Part shown: positions 1-5,539 of the stretch, piece after piece
How the letters are laid out: each line of letters starts with the position of its first letter
How positions within the stretch are numbered: the first letter of the stretch is position 1
Assembly: GCA_003510345.1 (NCBI GenBank)
Contig: DOMW01000179.1
Span: 11,595-17,626, forward strand
Reading direction: 5' to 3'
Source of the DNA: Clostridiales bacterium
GTDB taxonomy: Bacteria; Bacillota; Clostridia; Christensenellales; Christensenellaceae
DNA: 6,032 nucleotides
Notes under the pieces: generated by a model
What the model was told of the DNA's origin: nothing
The model's input: the letters and a program-made list of their open reading frames with translations, nothing else
Database searches by the model: none
Position numbers and translations under genes: made by a program

Positions 1-413
1 GCAGGCTGCCCTCCCAGTCCTATGGCGGGCAGCAATACCGGCGGCAGCAGGCGCCGCGCGACTTAGGCCCTTATACGGCAGATCGCCGCAAAAGGCAGGA
101 ACCCGCGCCGCCCCGGCCGAAAAACGCCCCGGCTGTTTTAGGGCTGGTTGTGGCACTGGCGGCCATTGTCCTTGATATCAGCTTGCTCGGTATTCCCAGC
201 GTGCTTGCCATCGTGCTGTCCGCCGTCGGCATGTGGCGTGCGAAGCAAAACAGGGATGCGGGTTACGGGCTTGCACTCGCCGGCCTTATCATCGGCGTCG
301 CCGTGCTTGTTTGTACCATCATTGTTTATGCGACATGCGCTTCTTTCACCACCGGCTCCGCTTCCCTTTTATCATGTTCCGGTAGCAGTTTCGAGTACAG
401 GAATGTGGTGTAA
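1..413 (+). CDS. Partial small membrane protein, DUF4190-like (3' end only)
   Basis: The reading frame is open from base 3 to a TAA at 411-413, and no start fits the full frame, so the N-terminus lies outside the window. About 136 residues are visible. The first ~44 are polar and rich in Gln, Arg, Tyr and Pro, with QQYRRQQ and an Arg/Pro-rich stretch just before the membrane part. Then come two hydrophobic segments, AVLGLVVALAAIVLDISLLG and a second starting YGLALAGLIIGVAVLVC, separated by the polar turn MWRAKQNRDAG. A short Ser/Gly-rich tail follows. The order of a polar Gln-rich linker, two membrane segments and a small charged turn matches the complete gene 36 bases downstream, so the two look like tandem paralogs in one operon. 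By that analogy the missing N-terminus probably holds a zinc ribbon (inference). Short internal GTG/TTG starts near 148-150 fall inside the first membrane segment and are unlikely. Function unknown. Confidence 0.75.
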   Translation, partial: RLPSQSYGGQQYRRQQAPRDLGPYTADRRKRQEPAPPRPKNAPAVLGLVVALAAIVLDISLLGIPSVLAIVLSAVGMWRAKQNRDAGYGLALAGLIIGVAVLVCTIIVYATCASFTTGSASLLSCSGSSFEYRNVV

Positions 414-437
414 ATATAGGAAAAATATGAAAGTAAC

Positions 438-444
438 GAGGTGA
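438..444 (+). promoter_or_regulatory. Ribosome binding site that fixes the ATG start at 450
   Basis: GAGGTGA matches the anti-Shine-Dalgarno complement (core GAGGTGA) and ends five bases before ATG 450-452. The in-frame GTG at 441 lies inside this site, so it cannot be the start. Confidence 0.8.
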
Positions 445-449
445 CCATT

Positions 450-1043
450 ATGTTCTGTCCCAATTGCGGAAAACAACTGAACGAAGGCGAAACCTGTACA
501 TGTAGGCAGGAAAACACATTCCAGCAGGATCCACCGCAGCAAGACCAGCAATACCAGCAATACCAGCAGTACCAGCCCCAACAGGATCAACCGCAGCAAA
601 ACCAGCAGCAATACCAGCAGTATGGCCAGCCGCAGCAAAACCAGCAGCAGTACCAGCAGTATGGCCAGCCACAGCAAAATCAGCAATACCAGCAATATGG
701 CCAGCCGCAGCAGCAATACCAGCAGCAGTATCAGGGCGGCGCGGGCATAGACGCGGGCCCGATAAACGGGCTTGCTATCGGCGGCTTTGTGCTCTCGTTA
801 GTGTCTATCTTTTTAAATCCCTTCTTCCTGATTCCGGGAATCGTCGGTATTATTTTAAGCGCACTCGCGATGAAGCAATGCAACGAAACAGGCCAGAGCG
901 GCAGAGGGTTTGCCATTGCCGGGCTTGTGATCAGCATTATTACCACGATAATCTACGGCATTGTCTTTATTGTAATAGCTGCCGCGTGCAGTACGGGTTT
1001 TGGCGCTCTCGGCGCTTTGGGCGCGATGGATTATTTCTGGTGA
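450..1043 (+). CDS. Zinc-ribbon, Gln-rich repeat, DUF4190-like membrane protein
   Basis: The protein has 197 residues and starts at ATG 450 behind a strong ribosome binding site. Residues 1-18 form a zinc-ribbon-like Cys4 set: MFCPNCGKQ gives C3 and C6, and GETCTC gives C16 and C18. The second knuckle is CxC rather than the usual CxxC. Residues ~22-95 are an uncharged Gln/Tyr/Pro-rich linker built on a repeat with core QQYQQYGQPQQNQ. Residues ~105-141 and ~153-180 are two hydrophobic segments flanking a turn (MKQCNETGQSGRG) typical of DUF4190 proteins. The tail is small, Gly/Ala-rich and ends in Trp. The likely topology is two membrane passes with the zinc ribbon and linker on the same side, probably cytoplasmic (inference). 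The gene follows a partial paralog by 36 bases and ends just before a strong terminator, so the pair probably forms the end of an operon. The family has no established role. Gene structure is secure; function is not assigned. Confidence 0.9.
   Translation: MFCPNCGKQLNEGETCTCRQENTFQQDPPQQDQQYQQYQQYQPQQDQPQQNQQQYQQYGQPQQNQQQYQQYGQPQQNQQYQQYGQPQQQYQQQYQGGAGIDAGPINGLAIGGFVLSLVSIFLNPFFLIPGIVGIILSALAMKQCNETGQSGRGFAIAGLVISIITTIIYGIVFIVIAAACSTGFGALGALGAMDYFW
591..728 (+). repeat. In-frame tandem repeat coding the Gln/Tyr/Pro linker
   Basis: Units begin CCRCAGCAAAA and end TATGGCCAG. They lie at 591-629 (39 bases), 630-668 (39 bases) and 669-704 (36 bases, one codon shorter), followed by a partial unit from 705. 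All lengths are multiples of three, so changes in unit number keep the frame. A looser CAGCARTACCAG periodicity extends upstream to about 535. Third-base differences between units (CAA/CAG, AAC/AAT) suggest the repeat is not freshly expanded. Confidence 0.85.
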
Positions 1044-1060
1044 GATGGCGCACCGCAGAT

Positions 1061-1091
1061 AAAAAAGGAGCCGCAAGCGCGGCTCTTTTTT
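1061..1091. terminator. Bidirectional intrinsic terminator between convergent genes
   Basis: A perfect 7-base-pair stem, GAGCCGC (1068-1074) with GCGGCTC (1079-1085), closes a 4-base loop. It is flanked by six A's upstream (1061-1066) and six T's downstream (1086-1091). Read on either strand it gives a GC-rich hairpin followed by a U tract. It lies 17 bases past the plus-strand stop and 8 bases past the minus-strand stop at 1100, so it probably serves both genes. Confidence 0.92.
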
Positions 1092-1099
1092 ATTTTACG

Positions 1100-1447
1100 C
1101 TAATAAGCCTCCTGTTTGTAGGTAAAACCGGTCATGAAAAAACTGCTTATAAAACTATTGGTTTTCAGATAGTAGCCCCGTGCCGTCATAAGGCCCTGTA
1201 GCTCCTGCTTCAGGTAATCCATTGCGGCGCGCAGCTCCTTCAGGTCGTTTTGCAGCACTTCTTTTTCCGCATCCGTGAAGCTCGCGCCCTTTTGTTCGAG
1301 CACGCGTGTTAATAGGTCATATTCGTTTTGCAGCGTTTCCCGCTCGCTTTTACAAAATACGACTTGCTCATCAATATCGCCGATAAGCCTGTTATACTTC
1401 TCCGTTAATACTTCCTGACCGGGCAATACTTCCTGGCAATCCAGCAT
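1100..1447 (-). CDS. Small coiled-coil protein of unknown function
   Basis: The protein has 115 residues and runs from ATG 1447-1445 to TAG 1102-1100. I chose the ATG because AGGAAGTGAT (1461-1452 on this strand) is a near-consensus ribosome binding site five bases upstream; the in-frame GTG at 1456 lies inside that site. Residues ~12-55 and ~57-88 are charged and rich in Leu, Glu and Lys with heptad-like spacing, for example DAEKEVLQNDLKEL. They are separated by a Gly-Ala-Ser break at 54-56, which suggests an antiparallel helical hairpin. The C-terminal ~25 residues change to aromatic and Ser-rich (YYLKTNSFISSFFMTGF). I see no signal peptide or clear membrane span, and no catalytic motif; C4 and C32 are the only cysteines. 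The gene converges on the membrane protein operon and shares its terminator. I do not recognise the family. A coiled-coil scaffold or partner-binding protein is possible but unproven. Confidence 0.75.
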   Translation of the reverse strand: MLDCQEVLPGQEVLTEKYNRLIGDIDEQVVFCKSERETLQNEYDLLTRVLEQKGASFTDAEKEVLQNDLKELRAAMDYLKQELQGLMTARGYYLKTNSFISSFFMTGFTYKQEAY

Positions 1448-1451
1448 GGTA

Positions 1452-1461
1452 ATCACTTCCT
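1452..1461 (-). promoter_or_regulatory. Ribosome binding site for the small coiled-coil gene
   Basis: AGGAAGTGAT on the minus strand differs at one base from the ideal AGGAGGTGAT and ends four bases before ATG 1447. It decides the start and excludes the overlapping GTG at 1456. Confidence 0.7.
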
Positions 1462-1477
1462 TTTCTATTTCTTTCGA

Positions 1478-1492
1478 TGCGGAAACGCCGCA
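1478..1492 (-). other. Small perfect hairpin in the 5' region of the coiled-coil gene
   Basis: On the minus strand TGCGG, a 5-base loop CGTTT, then CCGCA form a 5-base-pair hairpin about 30 bases upstream of the ATG at 1447. No U tract follows, so it is not an intrinsic terminator. Just upstream on that strand CACTAAAA occurs twice, about 25 bases apart. I found no convincing -35/-10 pair in this gap (1448-1565). Confidence 0.35.
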
Positions 1493-1565
1493 CAGTATTA
1501 TTTTAGTGCGCCGTACTTTCTGTCCTTTTTAGTGTACCCAGATAAAGGCGGATATTCTTGCCCCG

Positions 1566-1724
1566 CTAACGCCGGCCGACCGCCCTTTGCATTTTTCCGG
1601 AATGACTGCCGGTGTTTTTCCCATTACTTATCGCGATCTCCCTGCCTTTTTTCAGCATGGCAATCTCTGCTTTTTTTGCGTCCGTTTCTTTTAATTCCAG
1701 CTTCATTCTGTTCATCCTGTTCAT
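1566..1724 (-). CDS. Possible very small basic protein, 52 residues
   Basis: The frame is open from 1766 (ATG, 66 residues) to TAG 1568-1566, but the second ATG at 1724-1722 is the better start. It has AAGGAG (1738-1733 on this strand) eight bases upstream, while the first ATG has only a weak site. The product starts with the repeat MNRMNRM, has a Lys/Glu/Ala-rich helix (LELKETDAKKAEIAMLKKGR), and ends in a Gly/Ser/Lys/Arg-rich tail with no acidic residues. Net charge is strongly positive. There is no membrane segment or cysteine pattern. The stop lies about 120 bases upstream of the coiled-coil gene on the same strand, so the two could share a transcript. The frame is short enough to be chance; the ribosome binding site is the main support. 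A competing plus-strand frame at 1532-1768 has no ribosome binding site. I do not recognise the product. Confidence 0.42.
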   Translation of the reverse strand: MNRMNRMKLELKETDAKKAEIAMLKKGREIAISNGKNTGSHSGKMQRAVGRR

Positions 1725-1830
1725 CGTTCGTGCTCCTTCATAGATATCACCCGGATCGATTTCCATGAAATAATACCTTGATCCAATAGCAACACAGCGT
1801 CAACACAACACCGCTCATTATAATGGCAGT

Positions 1831-1964
1831 GTGCTATTATTATTTTAACCAGCTTCCGCTAGTCGAAACACGCTAATTAAAACATGTAATAATAACTAAA
1901 TTTAACGAATACTAACGAAATATAAACAATCATGTGATGATATCCATAAAAAAGTGCTATTATT
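1831..1964 (+). repeat. Pair of 11-base direct repeats, GTGCTATTATT
   Basis: GTGCTATTATT occurs at 1831-1841 and again at 1954-1964, with starts 123 bases apart. Both copies follow an A or T. In a region this AT-rich the match is weaker evidence than its length suggests, but the GTGC part is not simple sequence. They could be paired binding sites or the ends of a duplicated segment. Confidence 0.4.
1903..1919 (+). promoter_or_regulatory. TAACGAA direct repeat with 10-base period
   Basis: TAACGAA lies at 1903-1909 and 1913-1919, placing both copies on the same helix face. This spacing is common for response-regulator and other tandem-dimer operators. The protein that might bind is unknown, and whether it acts on the kinase gene is inference. 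Confidence 0.3.
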
Positions 1965-2040
1965 GCATGAATTCTTGGTTTTAAGCACGATATAACGTTT
2001 ATAGTTAATATGTTACTAGCAAATAAATTTAAATAATACG

Positions 2041-2122
2041 CATTCCAAATAGAAAAACCTAAAACCGAATTTTCTATTCAGCCTATGGTTGCGCAAACCG
2101 GCTTGCCGGTTTGCATGGAATG
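2041..2122 (+). other. Nested inverted repeats that can fold as a three-way junction
   Basis: Three perfect helices nest within 82 bases. The closing stem is CATTCCA (2041-2047) with TGGAATG (2116-2122), 7 pairs. Hairpin A is AATAGAAAA (2048-2056) with TTTTCTATT (2070-2078), 9 pairs and a 13-base loop, abutting the closing stem. Hairpin B is GCAAACCGGC (2093-2102) with GCCGGTTTGC (2105-2114); as RNA this is 9 pairs with a CTTG loop. The 14-base junction strand between A and B includes GGTT (2087-2090), which can pair with AACC (2063-2066) in loop A as a pseudoknot. It lies 140 bases upstream of the kinase start. It does not match any riboswitch core I remember; I compared it with c-di-GMP-I and saw no shared conserved core. 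It may be a structured leader RNA, or hairpin B may be a dyad operator. Transcription here is not shown. Confidence 0.45.
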
Positions 2123-2180
2123 AGGTATTGACCGGCTTTCCCGCCCGGAAGCTCTTCTTCGAAGCGCAGTGGCCGGGTAA

Positions 2181-2206
2181 AATTACAACGCAGGCGTTTT
2201 TTAATT
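2181..2206 (+). terminator. Terminator-like hairpin with T tract, in the kinase leader region
   Basis: AACGC (2187-2191) pairs with GCGTT (2194-2198), and T's run from 2197 to 2202. An outer helix AATTA (2181-2185) with TAATT (2202-2206) can extend it, leaving a small asymmetric internal loop. Alternatively the stem plus T tract acts as a weak intrinsic terminator. Its place after the nested helices and before the kinase would suit attenuation, but the stem is short and this is speculative. Confidence 0.28.
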
Positions 2207-2211
2207 GGAAA

Positions 2212-2220
2212 TGGTATAAA
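2212..2220 (+). promoter_or_regulatory. Candidate extended -10 promoter for the kinase
   Basis: TGGTATAAA fits an extended -10 (TGN followed by a TATAAT-like hexamer). It predicts transcription start near 2227, a leader of about 36 bases and a ribosome binding site at 2249. There is no good -35 at 16-18 bases upstream, which extended -10 promoters can tolerate. If used, the structured DNA at 2041-2206 would lie upstream of the transcript. Confidence 0.38.
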
Positions 2221-2248
2221 ATGCTGTTTTCGGGACATTGCATAGTTC

Positions 2249-2253
2249 GGAGG
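2249..2253 (+). promoter_or_regulatory. Ribosome binding site that fixes the GTG start at 2263
   Basis: GGAGG lies nine bases upstream of GTG 2263-2265. The longer frame reaching back to TTG 2089 and the ATG at 2221 have no comparable site, and 2089 falls inside the inverted-repeat region, so those starts are rejected. Confidence 0.85.
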
Positions 2254-2262
2254 CTACTTCAC

Positions 2263-5200
2263 GTGAACCCAAAAAATAGTAACGTAAAAAACAGCAGTAC
2301 TAGGGAAACGCAGGACAGTAAGCGTTACCAGCTCGATCAGCTTAGCTATCTGAATGCGTACGTTTATTTCAGCGATACGGAAACAAGGGAAGTCGTTTAT
2401 TGCAACGACGCGTTGCGCGACCTGTTTCAGATCGGGGAGTATCAAGGGAAGAAATGTTACGCGGCCATTTACGGGGAAACCGAGCCCTGTTCCTTCTGCC
2501 CGCTTTCCGAGCTGCTCGACGGCAGGCAGGACACCGTTGTGTGGACGCTGTTTGACAGCGAACGGCAGCGGTATTTCAGAAGCTATAACACGCTGATCAA
2601 AGACTATGGCTCAAAGACGCTGCATATGCAGTGCTCTTTTGATACGACGCTTTCGGATAATATCCGCGTGGAAGACCAAAAGCGCGCCTATACGCTGTAT
2701 CATATCGCGATGAATTTTATCACACCCCGCCCGTTAAGGGACGCGATTCGCAGCTCACTTTCGATATTGGGCCACTATACCGGCGTCTCCCACATACGGG
2801 TTTTTAAGGAAACGCATGAAAACAACCTGTTTGAATGCGTATACAACTGGCAAGAGAGCGGAAGGGCGCAAAGTATGGGCATCGTGCTCAATTCGGATGT
2901 GTTCTACGCCCTTATTAACGGGGAATGCGTCGTTGTGGAAAACAGCTTTCCAAATGTGGAGCGCAGGCGCCTTTCCGAAAAACTGCGGTCAAATTATTTT
3001 ATCTGCGCGCCTATTCGTACAAAAGAAGGGTTGTGGGGATTTTTAGAGCTGGACGCGGGCATGAGCGTGCGCCACTGGTCGGCGGAAGATGTGAGCACCA
3101 TCGCGACCGTTACGGATATCCTTGCATCCGGTATCAGCCGGACTGCCACCGAACAGCAGCTTTACACCACGCAGCGGACGCTGCGCGTTATGCTGGATAA
3201 TGTGCCCTCCGGTATTTTCTGGAAAGACAAGAACGCCGTTTATCAGGGCTGCAATAAAGTATTCGCCCGCTTTTTGGGCTTGCCGGAAAAGAGCGTGCTG
3301 GAAAAGACCGATTACGAGCTGTTTAGCGGAGACACGCTGCGGTTTTTGCTGGGCCCGGATAAAGACACGCCGGAACAAAACGACAAGACGGTCAGGCACA
3401 CCGGCTATGTGAACGACCGCAACACCGGGAAGAAAAAGTGCCTCAGCATGACAAGGATACCCGTGGCGAACGAAATGGGCGACACCGCCTATATCCTTGG
3501 CATATTAGATGATATCACACAGGAATCGGAAGCCAAAAAACAGATGGAGCTGCGCGATAAGGCACTGAAGCGCGCCATCAAGGCGGAACAGCAGGCGAAC
3601 CGTGCGAAGAGTAATTTTATCTCCCGCATAAACCATGAAATGCGAACGCCGTTAAACGCCATATTGGGTATGACGCATATCGCCAGAGATACGACCGACC
3701 TGAAGAAGATGCAGCACTGCCTGGAGAGGATAGAAGCGTCTTCCAGCCACCTCCTTTCCTGCATCAACGACGTGCTGGACCTTGCTAAGATTGAATCGGA
3801 TAAGCTCGTGCTCGAAAGCGAGGACTTTTGCCTGGAAAAACTTCTCTCGAACCTATGCAATGTGCTCTCCGTGAGCGTAAATGAAAAAAACCAGAAGCTC
3901 GCGATACACATCGGCCCGGACGTTCCCGGGAACTTTGTGGGCGACGCGTACAGGCTGGGGCAGGTTATAATCAACCTGCTTTCCAATGCCGTAAAATTTA
4001 CGCCCGAGGGCGGCGAGATTTGCCTGGAAGTGCAGGCGACGGCGAACGATGACGATCATACGGTATTGCGCTTCTGTGTGCGGGATAACGGGATCGGCAT
4101 GAAAAAGGAAGCGATAGACAAACTGTTTCTTCCTTTTGAGCAGGCGGATAGCAGCATCACGCGGAAATACGGGGGCAGCGGCCTCGGTATGTCCATCGCC
4201 AAACAGATCGTAGACCGCATGGGCGGCGCGATCGAAGTATGGAGCAAGCCGGGCCGCGGCACAGCCATCAGCTTTACGGTAGACCTGCAAAATTCAGCAA
4301 AGGACGAACGCCCTAAGCTTACCCGGCGGCTAAAAGGGAAGCCGTTAAGGCTTATCTTGTTCGACCCGGATGTGAAGGGCGTGGATACGCTCAGGCAGGC
4401 GGCGGGGAGTAAAGCCTCCATCCACCATGTAGCCGACAGGCAGGAATTGCTGGCCGCCGTCGCGGAGGGAAGCGAACACACCCATCAGGCCGTGTTCCTT
4501 GATATTATGCAGGTGTTCCAAAATGGCGACAACTTGCTGGAATTGATACAGGAACGCTTTGGGGAACAAAAGATCGTGCTCATCCTGACCACGCAGCAAC
4601 TTGATGCGTACGATGAGATCGTATCTTCGCATAATGTGGAAAAACTGCTTCACCGCCCGTTTTTGCCATCCGCGTTTATCCAAACGGTAAACGAGCTGTT
4701 TGAAAGCGTTCCGGCGGATGGTAAAAAGAAACCCGCGATTGAAATGTTTTCCGGCAGGGGGGTACTTGTGGCCGAAGATATCGATGTCAACGCCGAAATC
4801 ATCAGGGAATTTCTGCAAAAGCACGGCGCGCAGGTTTTGGTGGCCAAAGACGGTAAAGAAGCCGTCGAATTGTTCACAAAGAAAAAGCGGTCGCTTGACC
4901 TTGTGTTGATGGATGTGCATATGCCTGTGATGACCGGATATGAAGCGGCGCAGCACATACGCGCGGTCAACCCGAAAGTTCCCATTATCGCAATGACGGC
5001 CGACGTGCTTACGGAAGACCTGCAAAAATGTATCGACGCGGGGATGAACGACTACCTGACAAAACCGATAGATTTTGAGCGAACGACGCGCGTATTGCTT
5101 GAGCACATGCCCGCGCGCCGCCAAAGCACCAGCGAAAAGAAGCAGGATATTTCGCTGATCGATGATAAGGAAGCCCTGGCAAAGATGGGCTGCACCGGTG

Positions 5201-5487
5201 AAACCTACCAAAAACTTTTACAGAGCTTTTTGGAAACGCCTTACCGCGTGGGGTTACAGTTTGCGTGGCAGTTTAAGAACATGGACCGGCTTCGGTTCCT
5301 TGTGCATACGCTTCGGGGCACGGCGGGCAACCTCTCGTTAAAAAAACTGGTCGAGGAAGCAGGCATCTATGAAGAATCGTTGGACGCCCGGGGTTTTGAA
5401 AAGCAGGCGCTTGATAAATTGCTCTATTGGCTCGGCAGGACGACCGTCGCCATAAAGAAAAACTGTAAACAGGAAATTGTGTTATAG
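2263..5487 (+). CDS. Soluble hybrid histidine kinase: PAS-GAF-PAS-HisKA-HATPase-REC-REC-HPt
   Basis: The protein has 1074 residues from GTG 2263. It senses an unknown cue and passes phosphate through an internal His-Asp-His relay. PAS1 (~22-130) carries C65, C76 and C79 (PCSFCP) plus C47. A GAF-like domain covers ~144-292 and PAS2 (~307-420, start LRVMLDNVPSGIFWKD) leads into a helical linker. HisKA has its H-box at 452-463 (FISRINHEMRTP) with phospho-acceptor H458. HATPase (~560-676) has all ATP-binding boxes: N571/N575, G1 DNGIGM (608-613), F-box LPFEQ (623-627) and G2 GGSGLGMS (637-644). REC1 (~694-810) keeps D701, D703, D747 and T776, but the invariant Lys is R798 (HRPF), so it is probably impaired. 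REC2 (~832-950) is canonical: E838/D839, D884 (MDVHMP), T912, K934. HPt (~965-1072) has H1015 in VHTLRGTAGN. I see no membrane span, so it is probably cytoplasmic. The layout resembles BarA/ArcB-type tripartite kinases without the membrane sensor. No partner regulator is nearby. Architecture is certain; the signal is unknown. Confidence 0.97.
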   Translation: MNPKNSNVKNSSTRETQDSKRYQLDQLSYLNAYVYFSDTETREVVYCNDALRDLFQIGEYQGKKCYAAIYGETEPCSFCPLSELLDGRQDTVVWTLFDSERQRYFRSYNTLIKDYGSKTLHMQCSFDTTLSDNIRVEDQKRAYTLYHIAMNFITPRPLRDAIRSSLSILGHYTGVSHIRVFKETHENNLFECVYNWQESGRAQSMGIVLNSDVFYALINGECVVVENSFPNVERRRLSEKLRSNYFICAPIRTKEGLWGFLELDAGMSVRHWSAEDVSTIATVTDILASGISRTATEQQLYTTQRTLRVMLDNVPSGIFWKDKNAVYQGCNKVFARFLGLPEKSVLEKTDYELFSGDTLRFLLGPDKDTPEQNDKTVRHTGYVNDRNTGKKKCLSMTRIPVANEMGDTAYILGILDDITQESEAKKQMELRDKALKRAIKAEQQANRAKSNFISRINHEMRTPLNAILGMTHIARDTTDLKKMQHCLERIEASSSHLLSCINDVLDLAKIESDKLVLESEDFCLEKLLSNLCNVLSVSVNEKNQKLAIHIGPDVPGNFVGDAYRLGQVIINLLSNAVKFTPEGGEICLEVQATANDDDHTVLRFCVRDNGIGMKKEAIDKLFLPFEQADSSITRKYGGSGLGMSIAKQIVDRMGGAIEVWSKPGRGTAISFTVDLQNSAKDERPKLTRRLKGKPLRLILFDPDVKGVDTLRQAAGSKASIHHVADRQELLAAVAEGSEHTHQAVFLDIMQVFQNGDNLLELIQERFGEQKIVLILTTQQLDAYDEIVSSHNVEKLLHRPFLPSAFIQTVNELFESVPADGKKKPAIEMFSGRGVLVAEDIDVNAEIIREFLQKHGAQVLVAKDGKEAVELFTKKKRSLDLVLMDVHMPVMTGYEAAQHIRAVNPKVPIIAMTADVLTEDLQKCIDAGMNDYLTKPIDFERTTRVLLEHMPARRQSTSEKKQDISLIDDKEALAKMGCTGETYQKLLQSFLETPYRVGLQFAWQFKNMDRLRFLVHTLRGTAGNLSLKKLVEEAGIYEESLDARGFEKQALDKLLYWLGRTTVAIKKNCKQEIVL

Positions 5488-5505
5488 TACTATAAAAGCA
5501 TAGTA
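5483..5505 (+). repeat. Palindrome over the kinase stop codon and overlapping AT hairpin
   Basis: TATAGTACTATA (5483-5494) is a perfect 12-base palindrome containing the TAG stop (5485-5487). The overlapping TACTAT (5488-5493) and ATAGTA (5500-5505) can form a 6-pair hairpin with a 6-base loop. It is AT-rich and followed by five A's, so it is not a forward intrinsic terminator; its role is unknown. Confidence 0.4.
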
Positions 5506-5521
5506 AAAAGTACGGGATTGT

Positions 5522-5539
5522 AAAAATACCCTTCGGGTG
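5522..5539 (-). terminator. Weak possible terminator for the minus-strand frame downstream
   Basis: On the minus strand, CACCCGAAGGGTA folds with a 4-5-pair stem and a 3-base loop and is followed by TTTTT (plus bases 5526-5522). Position and order suit termination of leftward transcription from the 5657-5956 frame before it reaches the kinase gene. The stem is short. It is also the first unit of the hairpin array, so the T tract may be incidental. Confidence 0.3.

Larger units (their letters stand above)
1725..2040. other. AT-rich intergenic spacer with short repeats
   Basis: No convincing gene is seen here. Bases 1861-2040 are about 24% GC. The sequence holds a TATAAT-like palindrome CATTATAATG (1816-1825) with no good -35 on either strand, a 5+3+5 dyad ATCAT-GTG-ATGAT (1929-1941), a 10-base-period direct repeat and an 11-base direct repeat (separate entries). 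The composition and dyads fit a promoter/operator region for the kinase and possibly for the divergent small frame, but I could not identify a strong sigma-70-type promoter. Confidence 0.6.

Noticed and set aside
372..716. Leu/Val-rich minus-strand frame over the Gln repeat
   Set aside because: Antisense of the CAG/CAA repeat gives artificial Leu/Val runs; it opposes a well-supported gene.
529..733. CRISPR array or DNA minisatellite without coding role
   Set aside because: The repeats are contiguous without unique spacers and stay in the frame of a recognisable protein.
1532..1768. Plus-strand frame of 78 codons opposite the small minus-strand frame
   Set aside because: No ribosome binding site, composition rich in Ser, Phe, Leu and Cys typical of an antisense shadow.
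1857..1867. Spo0A-like box near AGTCGAA
   Set aside because: One mismatch to TGNCGAA in a single copy; such matches are expected by chance.
2041..2122. Cyclic-di-GMP class I riboswitch
   Set aside because: The three-way junction shape is similar, but the conserved core bases and GNRA tetraloop/receptor I would expect are absent.
2089..2262. N-terminal extension of the kinase to TTG 2089 or ATG 2221
   Set aside because: No ribosome binding site at either codon, the 2089 start lies in a perfect inverted repeat, and a GGAGG site with 9-base spacing points to GTG 2263.
4345..5211. Minus-strand frame of 288 codons inside the kinase gene
   Set aside because: Antisense to well-defined receiver domains; the long open frame follows from the kinase codon bias.
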